Part shown: positions 5,719 to 5,848 of the stretch, in pieces
Numbering within the stretch: position 1 is the stretch's first letter
Layout of the letters: every line of letters begins with the position of its first letter
NCBI GenBank assembly: GCA_017542725.1
Contig: JAFXWR010000154.1
Coordinates: 1-5,848 of the forward strand
DNA length: 5,848 nt
Direction: 5' to 3'
Source: Lachnospiraceae bacterium
Lineage (GTDB): Bacteria > Bacillota_A > Clostridia > Lachnospirales > Lachnospiraceae
The notes under the pieces: model-generated
Told to the model about the DNA's origin: nothing
What the model saw: only the letters and a program-made list of their open reading frames with translations
The model's database searches: none
Position numbers and translations under genes: made by a program

Positions 5719-5758
5719 AACAACCTCTTTCTCTTAAAGTATTTTCACATCTATTTTT

Positions 5759-5786
5759 ATTATATACTTATATTTCGCAAAGTCAA
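5759..5786 (-). promoter_or_regulatory. Sigma-A-type promoter driving the leftward gene run
   Basis: On the minus strand, TTGACT (-35, 5781-5786) is followed by a 16-bp spacer and a perfect TATAAT (-10, 5759-5764). The -35 matches five of six consensus bases. Transcription should begin near 5752, giving a leader of about 34 nt before g1. AT-rich runs lie upstream of the -35. No promoter of comparable quality is seen inside the run, so it probably drives most or all genes here. The direct repeat CGYAAAGT overlaps and precedes the -35. Confidence 0.75.
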
Positions 5787-5815
5787 GTAAAAAAATGGTT
5801 TGTTGAGCGTAAAGT
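5776..5815. repeat. Direct repeat CGYAAAGT around the promoter, possible operator
   Basis: CGCAAAGT (5776-5783) and CGTAAAGT (5808-5815) differ at one base and start 32 bp apart, about three helical turns. The first overlaps the -35 end and spacer of the leftward promoter. The second touches the proposed rightward -35. A regulator bound to both could control both directions. This is inference from position only; an 8-mer can repeat by chance. Confidence 0.3.
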
Positions 5816-5843
5816 TAAAAATTTTTTATTCTATTTATATAAA
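5815..5843 (+). promoter_or_regulatory. Possible weak rightward (divergent) promoter
   Basis: TTAAAA (5815-5820) and TATAAA (5838-5843) are separated by 17 bp on the plus strand. The first matches four and the second five of six consensus bases. In such AT-rich DNA this can arise by chance. If real, it would drive genes to the right of the window, divergent from the run described here. Confidence 0.25.
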
Positions 5844-5848
5844 GAGAG

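Overview
This AT-rich window holds 13 complete genes and one truncated gene, all on the minus strand. They form a tightly packed run read from right to left. The genes are short (58-309 codons), most gaps are 2-67 nt, and most starts have a purine-rich Shine-Dalgarno (SD) sequence, often AAGAGGG. Translation fits the standard code, with TAA, TAG and TGA all used as stops. Many small genes on one strand, a YopX-like N-terminus, tandem paralogues and small Cys-motif proteins together suggest a bacteriophage or prophage of a low-GC Firmicute, in an early or accessory region. No structural, replication, lysis or integrase gene is visible, so the element type is inferred.

Right end (about 5719-5848): a good sigma-A-type promoter (TTGACT, 16 bp, TATAAT) fires leftward into the run. 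A weaker possible rightward promoter lies just upstream of it. Genes are named here g1 to g14 in transcription order. g1-g4 (5718 to 4734) are four very small genes, including a two-helix membrane protein (g2). A 127-nt gap with three copies of TAACTTGC follows. g5-g7 (4606 to 2920) are unknown proteins; g7 begins with a YopX-like segment. g8 (2888 to 2532) is a small Cys-motif protein whose C-terminus contains an in-frame 24-codon duplication. g9 and g10 (2486 to 1839) are tandem paralogues of 104 residues. g11 is a 65-residue protein of a common small-phage-protein shape.

The only gene with a confident enzymatic call is g12 (1610 to 858), an RNA 2'-phosphotransferase (KptA/Tpt1) with all core motifs plus an added C-terminal zinc ribbon. 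It is followed by g13, a zinc-ribbon membrane protein with a DUF3592-like C-terminal domain, and by truncated g14 at the left edge.

The layout suggests one co-transcribed module of accessory proteins. KptA could act in RNA 2'-phosphate removal or in ADP-ribosylation of nucleic-acid ends during infection, but no RNA ligase, kinase or nuclease partner is visible. Nothing here proves a new system; the best lead is the KptA-zinc-ribbon fusion and its membrane neighbour.
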